This document shows positions 11,576-23,594 of a stretch of 64,000 nucleotides of DNA, in pieces. Under the pieces are notes generated by a model. That model saw nothing but the letters and a program-made list of their open reading frames with translations, searched no databases and was not told where the DNA came from. The first letter of the stretch is position 1. Every line of letters begins with the position of its first letter. Source of the DNA: Cyrtodaria siliqua (taxonomy: Eukaryota; Mollusca; Bivalvia; Adapedonta; Hiatellidae); the NCBI GenBank assembly GCA_037043455.1, contig JAWPHD010011198.1:22108-86107 (forward strand), in the 5' to 3' direction. A program made the translations under genes and the position numbers.

Positions 11576-11929
11576 ATTTTGTTTTTAAACAAATGCACTT
11601 AAATGTCATCTCAGCAAACTGCAAACTCCATTGTTTTTAGTTTAATACTAAAATGTTTACAAACTTTCATTGAAGCATCATTGACCTTTTTATTTATAAG
11701 TCCCGCCCCCGTTAGGCGAGATATGTGAACCCGCGGATATTTTGTACTTTATTAATGATTGTTAACCCCTTAACTATCAAGTATGTTTACATGAAATCTC
11801 CAGGGTCCAAAATATATATGTGGAGATTTTGCCTGCTTTGCATTGACATATATACATAGGGAAAAACTTAAAAAAATATATGTCTCTGAAACCATAAGCC
11901 ATATTGCATGCAACATAACCTGATGATCC

Positions 11930-12430
11930 TTTATTTGTCGGTCAAAGGTCAAGATTGCCATGACCTTAACCTGAAGTATGCGTTTCGCATGTTACATTCG
12001 AAACTATAATACCCAAACTCGCGAAACTGCATATGTGCATGGCCTTTGGTGAGTGAAGAAAACCTAATGATTTTGGACCTACTGTAAATAGGCATTTTGC
12101 TTGAAACGTTGAAAGCATAACACCCATTGTCCTAAAACTTAATAGGTGCACTGCTCTTCGTTCAAGGAGTAACCCTATTGTTTTTGGATCAGTCGGTTAA
12201 ATGTCAAGGTGGCCATGGCCTTATATTAAAATACATATTCTGCGTGATAAATGCGAAACCACAACACCCAAACTCAAGAAACTTTACACTGCCCTTGTTA
12301 AGGGAGAAACCGTATTATACTTGCTAGTCAGTAGGTCATGACACCCACTTCCATGGCATTGCTCTTTGTTTAAGGAGTATCCCTATTGTTTTTGGGTTCA
12401 GTCAGTCAAAGGTCAAGGTCACCATGACCA
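11930..12430 (+). repeat. Diverged satellite units with GGTCA words
   Basis: Three to four units of about 130-150 bp: GGTCAAAGGTCAAG, GCCATGACC, CGCATTCTGC-like, CATAACACCCA, TCATGAAACTT, then CATTGCCCTT. The last copy, at 12407-12427, contains GGTCAAGGTCACCATGACC, a combined direct and inverted arrangement of the half-site. Confidence 0.7.
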
Positions 12431-12455
12431 TATACATTTTTATAAATTAGCTAAT

Positions 12456-14494
12456 TATGGCTCCCCCACACAAAGTGTGGTAGGGGAGCCATATTGATTT
12501 TGTACTTTCTGTCTGTTTCTCTGTAGGTCTGTCTGTGTCACAAACGATGTCCGATCAATAACTACAGAATGGTTGGACCTAGGGTCCTCCAACTTGGAAG
12601 GATGGTTGGTCATGACAAGTAGATGACCCCTATTGATTTTGGGGTCACTAGGTCAAAGGTCAATGTTGCGGTGGCATTGACTATCAAAACGATGTCCGAT
12701 CAATAACTACAGAATGGTTGGACCTAGGGTCCTCAAACTTGGAAGGATGGTTGGTCATGACAAGTAGATGACCCCTATTGATTTTGGGGTCACTAGGTCA
12801 AAGGTCAATGTTGCGGTGACATTGACTATCAAAACGATGTCCGATCAATAACTACAGAATGGTTGGACCTAGGGTCCTCAAACTTGGAAGGATGGCTGGT
12901 CATGACAAGTAGATGACCCCTATTGATTTTGGGGTCACTAGGTCAAAGGTCAATGTTGCGGTGGCATTGACTATCAAAACGATGTCCGATCAATAACTAC
13001 AGAATGGTTGGACCTAGGGTCCTCAAACTTGGAAGGATGGTTGGTCATGACAAGTAGATGACCCCTATTGATTTTGGGGTCACTAGGTCAAAGGTCAATG
13101 TTGCGGTGACATTGACTATCAAAACGATGTCCGATCAATAACTACAGAATGGTTGGACCTAGGGTCCTCAAACTTGGAAGGATGGCTGGTCATGACAAGT
13201 AGATGACCCCTATTGATTTTGGGGTCACTAGGTCAAAGGTCAATGTTGCGGTGGCATTGACTATCAAAACGATGTCCGATCAATAACTACAGAACGGTTG
13301 GACCTAGGGTCCTCAAACTTGGAAGGATGGCTGGTCATGACAAGTAGATGACTCTATTGATTTTGGGGTCACTAGGTCAAAGGTCAATGTTGCGGTGGCA
13401 TTGACTATCAAAACGATGTCCGATCAATAACTACAGAACGGTTGGACCTAGGGTCCTCAAACTTGGAAGGATGGCTGGTCATGACAAGTAGATGACCCCT
13501 ATTGATTTTGGGGTCACTAGGTCAAAGGTCAAGGTTGCAGTGACATTGACTATCAAAACGATGTCCGATCAATAACTAGAGAACGGTTGGACCTAGGGTC
13601 CTCAAACTTGGAAGGATGGTTGGTCATGACAAGTAGATGACCCCTATTGATTTTGGGGTCACTAGGTCAAAGGTCAAGGCCGTAGGTCTGTCTGTGTCAC
13701 AAACGATGTACGATCAATAACTAGAGAACGGTTGGACCTAGGGTCCTCAAACTTGGAACGACGGTTAGTCATGACAAGTAGAGGGGTCACTAGGTCAAAG
13801 GTCAAGGTCGTGGTTACCTTGACTATTAATAAGATGTCCGATCAATAACTAGAGAACGGTTGGACCTAGGGTCCTCAAACTTGGAAGGATGGTTGGTCAT
13901 GACAAGTAGATGACCCCTATTGATTTTGGGGTCAAAGGTCAATGTTGCGGTGAAACGATGTCCAATCAATAACTAGAGAATGGTTGGACCTAGGGTCCTC
14001 AAACTTGGAAGGATGGTTGGGGTCACTAGGTCAAAGGTCAAGGTTGCGGTGAAACTATGTCCGATCAATAACTAGAGAATGGTTGGACCTAGGGTCCTCA
14101 AACTTGGAAGGATGGTTGGTCATGACCAGTAGATGACCCCTATTTTTTTTTTTTTTTTTTAATTTAGATTTTTTTTTTTTTTTTTTTTTAATTTTTTTTT
14201 TTAAATATTTTTTAATTTTAATTTTTTGTTTAATTTTTTTTTTATTATTTTTTTTTTTTTTTTTTTATTTTTTTATTTTTTAATTTTTGCATAAGAAGTT
14301 TTAGGGTCGGCCCTTTAAAAAAATAGGGTCGGTCGGGTTACTTGAACCACACATATTTTTTTATGTGGCCTTACTGATACAGATAGTACATACAGTCACA
14401 GGAATATTGAATATCAAAACGATCTCAGATCAATAAAGAACAGTTGGACCTAGAGTCGTCAATTATGTCTGTTCGGGCGAGTGGGGGAGCCATA
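12456..14494 (+). mobile_element. TIR-bounded element carrying a 146-bp satellite array
   Basis: Perfect 14-bp inverted ends: TATGGCTCCCCCAC (12456-12469) and GTGGGGGAGCCATA (14481-14494). Between about 12540 and 14140 lies a head-to-tail array of a 146-bp unit, with some 8 regular copies and then 3-4 shortened ones. Each unit has ACGATGTCCGATCAATAACT, TTGGACCTAGGGTCCTCAAA and CACTAGGTCAAAGGTCA. Near-identity of adjacent units implies recent expansion. A T-rich tract at 14145-14290 follows the array. No protein is encoded. Confidence 0.75.
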
Positions 14495-14524
14495 CGTTTT
14501 TGTCCCATGGACAATAACAATTTC

Positions 14525-14716
14525 TAGTTTTATACCTGTTGTAAGCGATTTGCTTCTAAGGTACTATTTGATTGTCTTCCTCGGTAGAACCAGTACTTAG
14601 CAATGCAGATAAAGTGACTTGCTCAGGGACACAACACATGTGGTTATGGCGGGGATCGAACCCATGACTTTTGGATCATGGGTCCAACGTTCTACCATTA
14701 GACCACAGCGCTCTAC
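14525..14716 (-). mobile_element. tRNA-derived SINE (Met-anticodon-like head)
   Basis: On the minus strand a tRNA-like head starts at 14716: A-box-like GTGGTCTAATGG, a perfect 5-bp anticodon stem (TTGGA/TCCAA) around a 7-nt loop with CAT, and a B-box GGTTCGATCC. The following body has TGTGTCCCTGAGCAAGTCAC, resembling the conserved core of widespread animal SINEs. It is not a functional tRNA gene because the acceptor stem does not close. Confidence 0.7.
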
Positions 14717-14719
14717 TTA

Positions 14720-15800
14720 TGAAACCATAACATCCTAGCTCATGAAACTTCAACGGTAGTTGACCTTAGTGAAAGGAGTAACTTTATTGTTTTTGAGATT
14801 GAGATCAGGTAAAAGGTCAAGGTTGCCATGACCCTATATTGAAATAATTATTCCGCTTGATGAGTTGGAAACCATAACACCCTGACTCGTGAAACTTCAT
14901 TGCCCTTGGTGAGATGAAACCCTATTGGTTTTGAGTCTGTAGGGCAAAGGTCACCAAGACCTTATATGGAATTTCTCATTCTGCGCAAAAACTTCGAAAG
15001 CGTTACACCCATTTTCATAAAACTTAAGGTACATTGCCCTTCCTGAAAGGAGTAACACTGTTGTTTTGGGATAAGTCGGTCAAAGGTGAAGGTTAACATG
15101 CCTTTATATTGAAAAGCTCATTCCATTTGATAAATTCGGAACCATGGTAAAATGAATAACCCTACTGTTTTTGGAATCAGTCATTCAAAGGTCAGGGTTG
15201 CCACGGCGTTATATTGAAATACACGTTCCGCAAGATAAAATTCGAAATTATAACAGCCCAAACTCATGAAACTTCCAAGTATATCGCCCTTTGTGAGAGA
15301 ATGAACCCTATTGCTTTTGGGTTCGGTAGGTCTATGAATAAGGTCGCCATGGTCGTATAAGGAAATACACATTCCGAAAGATATCTACAAAACGACGACA
15401 CCCATACTTCTGTAACTGTATAGATACATTGCTGTTGGTGAGAAGAGGAACCTTTTGATTTTGGGGTCAAAAGTCAAGGTTACTATGGCCTTATATATAA
15501 ATACACATTTTGCGCTAAAAATTCCAAAATATAACACCCACTGTCATTACATTTCATAGGTACATTGCGATTAAAAATGTAAACCTTTTACTTTTTGGAG
15601 TAGGTCAAAGTTTACGGTTACCATGACCTTATATTGAAATACGCATTCCGCGTGATAAATTTGAAACCCTAATACCCACCATCAAACTTCAGATAGAGCG
15701 CCCTTGATGAGAGGAGGAAATATGTTGTTTTTGGAGCCAATAAGTCAAAGGTTAAGGTCGCCATTACCTTATATGCAAATACACATTCTGCAAGAAAACG
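14720..15800 (+). repeat. Diverged satellite units with GGTCA words
   Basis: Seven or eight degenerate units of the same family as 11930-12430 (GTCAAAGGTCAAGGTTGCCATG, ACCTTATATTGAAATACACATTC-like, CATAACACCCA, CATGAAACTTC). No coding frame survives. Confidence 0.7.
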
Positions 15801-15805
15801 TGGTA

Positions 15806-16530
15806 ATGCCTCTCTCACACAGTGAAGAATATCCTTGCGAATATGAAAATTTGAAATTCGCGGCAAATTCGCCGAAAATGATAAGATTGGCCTGGAGAAA
15901 TACTGAAAAAATGTGAGGCCTTATGAATGCTTCCGAAATTCTTACGAATCCTTGCGAATCCTTGCGAATCCTTGCGAATTTCTTACGAACCTTACGATTA
16001 CTTAACAATCAATTTGCCGAATTTCTTGCGAATCCTTTGCGAATGTTACGAATGCTTACGAATGCCGTTGCGAATGCTTGCGAACGCCTTACGAATGAAA
16101 CGACTACACAGCGCATGCTTGGCTAATTGCATATACCCATTGCCAATGTTTCTCTTTGTCACTTATTCGCCAGCCTCCGCCGAGTCAACTTCTTTTTCAG
16201 AAAGTCAAGTTTTAAGTTTGTTAAAAAGTCAAGTTTTATCCTTCAGCATGCCCAGGGGCATGACGAATGCTAGCAAATCCCTACAAATGTCTTACGATCA
16301 CTACAAATGCCTTGCCATCAATAAGAATGGCTTGCGATTGCTAACGTAAATGTTGCGAAAGCAATGAGAATATGCTGCTTTCCTGGCGAATTTTAGGAGC
16401 ATGAACGACCGCGAATGCTTACGAACACCTACGAATGTCTGGCGATCACCTTGTGATCATTGCGAATTGGTGGCGAATTGCATTCGTAAGCCCATTCGCC
16501 ACCATATTCGCCACTGTGTGAGAGCAGCAT
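15806..16530. mobile_element. Foldback element built of GCGAATGCTTAC words
   Basis: The ends are an imperfect inverted repeat of about 27 bp: ATGC-CTCTCACACAGTG-GAATAT at the left and ATATTCGCCACTGTGTGAGAG-GCAT at the right. The interior is almost entirely short words such as TTGCGAATCC, CTTACGAATG and GGCGAATT, on both strands. It lies inside the diverged GGTCA satellite, which continues on both sides. No protein is encoded; short frames are shadows. Confidence 0.65.
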
Positions 16531-16599
16531 AAACATAGACACCAACATTATGAAGTTTGGTAAGAGGGTTGGACCCTTTTCTTCTTTTCTTTTGTTGGT

Positions 16600-16880
16600 G
16601 GGTGGGGGCGGGAAGACCCAGTCAATCAAAGGTCAAGGACGCAATGACCTTATTTGAAAATACGCATTCTGCGCGATATCTGTGAAAGCATAAAACCCAC
16701 TGCCATGAAACTTAACAGGTGCATTGAGTAAGAGTATCCCTATTTTATTTGGGGGGGGGGGGGGGGGGGAGAGGGGGGGAAGGGGGTCGGCGGGGTGGGG
16801 GAAGGGGGTGGCGGAGGGCGGGGGCATGGGGATCAAGGTTTCCACGACCTTATATTGAAATACACGTTCTGTTTGACAAT
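16600..16880 (+). repeat. GGTCA satellite unit with a G-tract
   Basis: A continuation of the diverged satellite (GTCAAAGGTCAAGGACGCAATG, ACCTTAT). At 16751-16827 it is interrupted by long G-runs (19 G, then GGGGGGG, GGGGG, GGGG) able to form G-quadruplexes on the plus strand. Confidence 0.7.
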
Positions 16881-18252
16881 CATGAAAAAAAATAAATCTC
16901 GGCCATTTTAAAATAAAGGTGGCCCATTTATTTTCTCCGTCATACGTACATGGGGGTCGGAGAATCATCCCCCTTAGTACCGTACAATAACTAGCAACTG
17001 TATATCTATGAAACAAAGTATTCATAGTACATGCCAGCCAAATTCATATTCATACAAGAAAGAATCTAACAAGTTTCTATACTTATATTAATCAAGAAAT
17101 TTTCATATTGCGTGTATAAGAAACAATAATAAAAAATAATAAGTACCACCGAAAGTTTTATGTCTCACTGTGCCATAACAATATGCTATGCATATTAAAG
17201 AATGGGGGATAATTCATGCAATATTCAGTCAATATTTAAAAAGCGGATTGTTTCCCTTCCTGTATACAAAAATGACATATATTACGTTCTTTGTCGTCTA
17301 CGACTATTTATCTTCTAATGTATTTTGCATACATGCACACGTCAGTCTCATTGACCACCACGTGAAATATTGAATACCAACTATTCATCCCTTAATTTAC
17401 CATACAACACACGATGGTCAACGACAAATCACGTTCACAAAAAAAAAAACACAACACATAGTTGGGAGTTAGCCTTAGAGAGCGGCCTTAGATCTCTTTA
17501 TTACAGAAGGAAGGCAAACACAAGTCACAGAAAATGTCAATCCTTCCGTCTCTTGTAAGTTCCAGTCATAATTCATATACAATTCAACTCAAATCTATAC
17601 CAGCTCAAGAAACGATACTTTCATGAAAAGTAATTCTTGTTGATAAGTCCGTACTGACTTAACTCCCACAATTACTATATCAATCAGTTACCTGTAATCT
17701 GTGTTTTTCGACTATTCGATTATTGTAGTGGTGTCTTGCATAGAAATGCAATTTTTTACAATCTGTTTAATTTATCATGCTAAATTATGAGGAACATTAT
17801 TTTTCGATATTATTAAATTACTTAAACAGTAACCTATTGCTTATTTCAAGTTTATATTTCTAAAGTGTATGGGGTGGGTGGGTGGGGCCTGTACAGGCAC
17901 AAACGACCGCTCTCTGTGAAAGGCTAAGCTCGAATGAAAAACGCCCTGTATATATAAATTAAAAGCAAATCTCGTGCAATACTTGCAAAACCGGTCGACT
18001 ATAAATAACATTTATAAAATCTAGCGCACAGGTCTTGGATTCAAATCAATGCTTGAACAACTCACAGGCAGTTGTTCATAAATAAAAATACAAACAAAGA
18101 TAAATTATATAATATTGCTATTGTCTGAAACAGATTGCCTAGAAAAAAGAAAGGAAAAACAGGTGGAAAAATAAACTTTTAAACCATAGATTTTAAAAGA
18201 CCCTTATTCTAATTATGTATCAATAAGAATAGAGGAAGCTTGCCATTTTTCA
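16881..18252. other. AT-rich stretch without recognised features
   Basis: Both strands were scanned; no exon with homology, tRNA or clear repeat was found. Confidence 0.4.
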
Positions 18253-18558
18253 TTAAAGGGACACATGGCAATCTTGAGTTTTATTCAAACATTAAAATTT
18301 GCTCCTCAATTTACTTATCCTGCGTCATTTTGTCTTTAAAATTGCTTGCATATAATTAAATACAAAATTGAGATTTCAACTTTCTTCACTATTTTACCAA
18401 ATTTTTAAATATATTACTGGTGCAATATTATAAAAAGTTAGTAATATGCAAAAATAATTTGCTTTGAACTATTCTAACAATTAATATTAATAATTGAACA
18501 AATGCAAGTTCAGAGGAAAACTAACGGGACGACGTGAGTTTGCCGTGTGTCCCTTTAA
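18253..18558. mobile_element. MITE with TTAA ends
   Basis: TTAA-AGGGACACATGGCAA at the left and TTGCCGTGTGTCCCT-TTAA at the right form an imperfect 15-bp terminal inverted repeat flanked by TTAA, the target used by piggyBac-type transposases. There is no transposase inside. The class assignment is inferred from the TTAA only. Confidence 0.6.
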
Positions 18559-18844
18559 ATATGTCAATAGAATTTGTTCTGAAGGCTATTACTTTTTCTG
18601 TGTTATATTGGTATTAAAAGTACTGAGTTTTTATACATTGTAAAACACGGTGATCTCCCATCTATTCTACAAGCATAAATACATTTCTTGGCTACTAGAA
18701 TAAGATAATTTAAAGTATCACCAAGTGCAATATCTCCAATTATAATTGTACTTGTGTTTAATGTTAAATTATTAAGATGTTGGCATCCCTCTTTAAGCCA
18801 GTCGCAAACTTTGTTCCTCTCATCATGAAAATGGGTCTAGTGTC

Positions 18845-19145
18845 CTTGGTGAATGAATTGAATTGAATGTTGTTTAACGGCTCATCAACACAGTATAGGT
18901 TATTTAGAGCCGCCCCAGAGACAGGGAAGGATACATAGGAATCCGGGCACCGTGCCCTACTCTTATTATCGAATACATAGGAATCCGTGAACCGTGCCCT
19001 ACTCTTATTATCGAATAGATTCCTATGGTTCTTCAACATGCTCGGAGGATTGACCGATACACCGCCCGGTTTACGTCCCCATCCGACGGACGAGGCTAAG
19101 GGAAAGTGTCTTGCCCAAGAACACACCGACGAAACTCAGTGGCAC
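18845..19145. repeat. Interspersed repeat with internal duplication
   Basis: Starts with a GAATTGAATTGAATG-type simple tail and TTTAACGGCTCATCAACACA. A unit of about 45 bp (ATACATAGGAATCCG...TCTTATTATCGA) is duplicated at about 18929-19017. The far end has GTGTCTTGCCCAAGAACACA, similar to conserved SINE cores. Probably a SINE, read on the minus strand; no clear A/B box. Confidence 0.5.
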
Positions 19146-19149
19146 CACG

Positions 19150-20290
19150 GAGGATGAATGGGAAAAGCCTATTCATTCTGGGGTCAGTAGGTCAAGGTCA
19201 GCATGACTTTATATGTCTGTGCGAAAACTTCGAAAGCATAACACACACTGTTATGAAACTTAATAGTTACATTGCCTTGGTGAGAGGAGAAACGCTATTG
19301 TTTTTAGGGTCAGTAGGTCAAAGGTCACGGTCACCATGATCTTATACGAATTTCGCATACAAACTTCGAAGCCATAACACCCACACTCATGAAATTTCAT
19401 CGGTATATTGACCTTTGTGAGAGTTAACCCTGTTGCTTTTGGGTAAGTAGGATTAAGGTCAAGGTCGTCAAGACCTTATATGAAAATACACATTCTGCGA
19501 GATAACATCAAAATGACAACATCCGTACTTCTGTAACTTCATATATACATTGTCGGTTGGTGAGATGAGAAACCCTACTGAGTTTGGGGTCAAAGGTCAT
19601 GGTCAAATTGACCTTAAATGGAAATACGCATTTTGCGCGAAAACTTATAAACCATAACATCCACTGTCATAAAACTTCATAGGTACATTGCCCTAGGTGA
19701 AAGGTGTAAACCTTTGATTTTGGAGTCAAGGTTGCCATATATGGAAATATGCATTTTGTGTGAGAACTTCGAAGACATTAAGCTTCGAAAGCACACCCAC
19801 CGTCATAAAATACATTGGTACATTGCCTTTGATGAGAGGTTGGAAATTATTTGTTTGGGGTCAATCAGTCAAAAGTCAAGGTCGCAATGGGCGTATATGG
19901 AAATACGCATTGAATTTCCTAGAGATAACGTTGAAAGCATAACACCCATACTCTTTAAACTTCATCGCACTTGGTGAGTCAGGGAATCACATTGTTATAG
20001 GGTCAGTCTAAAGTTCAAGGTGGCCATGAGGACAATACATTGCTTTTGGTCAGAGGCGGTACCCAGTTTCTTTTGGGGTCACTAGGTCAAAGAGGGTCAA
20101 CGTCACCATGGCCTTATCTTAACATATGCATTCCACATGATAACACTGGAAGTTAACACCAATACTCATTTAAATTCATAGGGATACATTGCTCTTCGTG
20201 ATAGTAGGAAGCCCATTGGGTTCAGTTGTTCATCAAGGTCACATTGACTTGACATTGTCCGAATCCTGAGAAATATTTTCCCACTGTAAT
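19150..20290 (+). repeat. Diverged satellite units with GGTCA words
   Basis: Eight or so degenerate units (GGTCAGTAGGTCAAAGGTCA, GTCACCATGATCTTAT, CATAACACCCACACTCATGAAA, CATTGCC-TTGGTGAGAG). Same family as 11930-12430 and 14720-15800. Confidence 0.7.
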
Positions 20291-20542
20291 TTGTAAATAT
20301 TTGACCTACAATCTTGAAACTTTACAAAAATAGTATCCATGTTAAAGCAATCACAATTTTGGGGTTAGTATATGAAAGGTTTAGGTTATAATAACTTGTT
20401 CGTGAAAAACAAACACATTCAGCGCTTTAATTAATTTAATATTATACCTAAAATCTTGAAACTTTTTATATCCCCGCTTCCACAAAGCGACGTGGGTGCT
20501 ATATAGGAATCATGCTGTCCGTAACGTCCCGTCGCGTCGTGT

Positions 20543-20943
20543 AAGGAAAACAGAAAATAATTCAATTTTTTCTCAATTTTAGGCAATTTTTAATTTGAAA
20601 AATAGGTTTTTCTTTGCTTTAGCATACATCTGCAGTGTGAAAGACAGATGATACAGAAAATCCCATGTTGATATGAGGTTTCATTCAAATTTCAGAATTG
20701 TTTGACCGAAGCACCGCATATTCAGCTAGATAGTGTATGAATTTTGTATTTTCCATAGGGTTCACAAAACATGAGCGAGAAAAAACCCCAACCTGGCTAA
20801 CTTATGTATTTTATTGTTTTAAATTACCGGGCTATACTGAATATATTAAACCAACAACAATGTCTGCTGCCCTGCTTTGAAGCTCAGATGTTGGAAAAGG
20901 CTGTACAGTAACCCTATGGGAAAATTAATTGAGGTGTGAGACC
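20543..20943 (+). mobile_element. MITE copy (GGTCTCACACC family), left end lost
   Basis: About 400 bp nearly identical to 41345-41757, in the same orientation, from AAGGAAAACAGAAAATAATT to GAGGTGTGAGACC. The right terminal repeat is intact. The left 40 bp are replaced by a CGTCCCGTCGCGTCG stretch that also follows the right end. Confidence 0.8.
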
Positions 20944-22004
20944 GTAACAAGCTTTTGTCCTGTCCCGTCGCGTCGCATTTTTTCCGTCACGTCATGTCGC
21001 ATAACACATCTCTATTACTAGCATTTCTCAAACAGTTTTGAATGGGTTGTTCCCAAACTTCATATACTCATAACAACTGATGACCTTGTGTCCCTCTACA
21101 TCACCCATGGTTGATTGCATAATTTATTACAGAATTATGGCCCTTTGTTTGACTTGGAATTAAAAAGCGGATGTATTCATCACCTTCAGTGATAGTTCTA
21201 GTTACATAGAGTATCCATTTTTGATTGTAAGGTTAGTAGGTCAAATGCCACGGTCACTGTGACCTGATCATGATAAATATTCTCCCAGCTGTTAATTCAC
21301 ATACACTCTTGATTTTTGTATGCATAATTATAGTGCTCTTGGTCAAACAACAACCCCTATCACTTTTTGTCAGACGGTTAAAGGTCAAGGTTATATTGAC
21401 CTGAAACCCAGGAAATGCCTTTAACATAAATACCTTAGCCAACGGGCGCTCTTGTTCCAAGAGTTATATATAACATCTTTAAAAAATCGTTTTCTCTGAA
21501 ACTACAAGAACTAGAAGTGTTAATAGTTTGTATGTACAATAAACGTATTGCCCTCTACCAAGTGTGTTCAAACGGTGACCACGGGATTACAGTTTTACAT
21601 GGAGATTTTATGGAAACTCGTGGTCTAGATGTCTAATATTTTGCGTGTATCATAAGCTTATGGTAATCTACCAAGGTTATTTAAATGGTGACCCTGGGTC
21701 CCGTCTCAACAGTCACGTGTATAGCGTAGACTTAAAGGTGAAATTTAGCGTGTTTTTTGAGCATATATTCTGAAATATATGTATATAATATACAATCTGT
21801 TCAAATATTACACTTATTGGTTGTCCCGTTTTCTCACAGTAGCCAATTTTATCTCATAGCGCACACGCTTGAGTTTCGCCCTTTTTGAAGACAGGTAAGT
21901 GTCACGTGGTCCTGTGACGTCATTGGTACCAAACGATCAGCGGTGTCGCATTGAGTTGTATAGTATTGTCTATGTAGGATTAAGTTTTATGGTACGTGTT
22001 AAAA
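20944..22004. other. Degenerate repeats and THAP gene upstream region
   Basis: Decayed GGTCA-type units at about 21230-21420 and TTCAAATGGTGACC-type units at about 21460-21720. The last 280 bp are less repetitive and probably contain the promoter and 5' UTR of the THAP gene. No TATA element is convincing. Confidence 0.4.
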
Positions 22005-22397
22005 ATGCCGTGTGCTGTAGCTGGGTGTCAAAGTGTGTATAAAAAAGGACAATCTAATAACATCAGTTTTTTTCGTTTTCCTAATCAGGTTAATGATAGA
22101 TTAAGATTTGAATTGTGGGTGGACCGCTGTCGACGAAAATCGCCCGTCGCGTCAAAAAAATGGGAACCTTCGAAAGACGCGCGAGTTTGTAGTAAACACT
22201 TTGAGTTGGATTCGTGGGAAATCCATCCTTTGGTTTCATTTTCATTGAATTTGAAGGACAGACGGCCATGCAGATTAAAAACAACAGCGATACCAACAAT
22301 ATTTTCCTACAAAAATGAGAAGTGCCTAACCCCGCCGTCTCCGAGCAAGTTTTATTCGCCGATTCGACCGGCGTTGAGGAAGAAATTATTAAATGAG
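22005..22397 (+). CDS. THAP-domain zinc-finger protein, first coding exon (partial)
   Basis: The frame starts MPCAVAGCQSVYKK, the typical THAP N-terminus, with ATG at 22005 in an AAAATGC context. The C2CH ligands are Cys3, Cys8, then Cys and His in VCSKHF near residue 65. The conserved Trp (ELWVDR) and the AVPTIF-like motif (AIPTIF) that closes the domain are present, so the domain of about 95 residues looks complete and intact. THAP domains bind DNA and occur in transcription regulators and in P-element-type transposases. A strong donor, GAG/GTAAGA, ends the exon at 22397 after 131 codons in phase 0. Later exons were not identified, so cellular regulator versus transposon-derived protein cannot be settled. 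Confidence 0.85.
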
Positions 22398-23594
22398 GTA
22401 AGATAGAAGTTTTTGTTCAGTTATCTTAGCAATTCCTCGGGTATGTGTATGATAAATTGTAGAAAGGTATATAGTCTTAGATCTGTACATCGTGATTGTT
22501 TAGCTGTTGAATTAGATGCATGCGTCTTACGTGAACGGCGCTAATATAATGTAGCCGTCTTTTTCAAAAGATCGCTAAAAAGGTTTAGCATATGAATGTA
22601 AATGAATTCGGTGAAATAAACACTGTCGTTGTTTCAATATATATTTTGTAGTATTTTTTTTGTTTTTTGTTTTAAATTATACACCTTCTTCTGCCAATAG
22701 TGTTATAGATTTATATAGAGTTATATATCGGTCTCTGGATTTGAAAATAATGACAAAATGTTTCATGGATGTCTATTAAAACGCAGAAAATTGATAATGT
22801 TACTAGCTATTATATTAGTTCAGTATTGTTGTATGGCAAAACAACAACAATAACGGCTTTTACCTCATGCAGTAAGTAAAATAAGTGCTTTACAAGCATA
22901 TATATACTTTATATTCTAAATAAAAAAATTGTTAGGTCTGTTTTTTCGATCTCTACATGTACATAATACATTATGTCGTGCTCATAATACATTTGACTAT
23001 ATTATTTAGATCATCTTCGTGCGCGATGAACTAACTAGTTTCTCACGCATCATATATCCGTCTTGTGCAATACGCGGCTCGCCGCGGCGGTATTCACGGA
23101 ATTGCAATATACAGGAAATGTAGGCATATCATAAAACTACGTTTCCCTAAATGGTGCGTGATTTTGTCATATACCGACGTATGTACCCTGATTAGGCTGT
23201 TCTTCAATAGGGCACCGCAATAGTTGATTAGTCGCTGTGTGGTATATTGTTATTTGGCGGCACGTGGAGAGCGTGTCATACTGCAAATCCGAATCTCATA
23301 CACCACTATAGACTGTTTTGGAGGCGGCGGGGACTTATGGTATATAGAATACTATAGAAATTAGATGCTGTTACATTTATTTATTTATCAATTATACTTA
23401 CTAGACTCTAAATATATTTTTTCAATGTCTATTTTTCGGCAAAATTAAAGTCCTTATAATCTGACGCTCGTATTAATGTACAAGTATTAGACCATGTCCA
23501 TTCATGCGGAATATACTGCATTTCGCGCTTAGTGTAAATGTACCGAGATATTGCAGCGTTGCTGGTGACTTTCAGAATTTCGATGACCTGCACC
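22398..23594. other. Region between THAP exon and opposing exon
   Basis: It must contain intron sequence of the THAP gene and of the minus-strand gene, if both are real. I found no exon with recognisable homology on either strand. Confidence 0.35.

Noticed and set aside
14640..14716. Functional tRNA-Met gene
   Set aside because: Anticodon stem is perfect, but the sequence runs into a conserved SINE core and lacks a closing acceptor stem.
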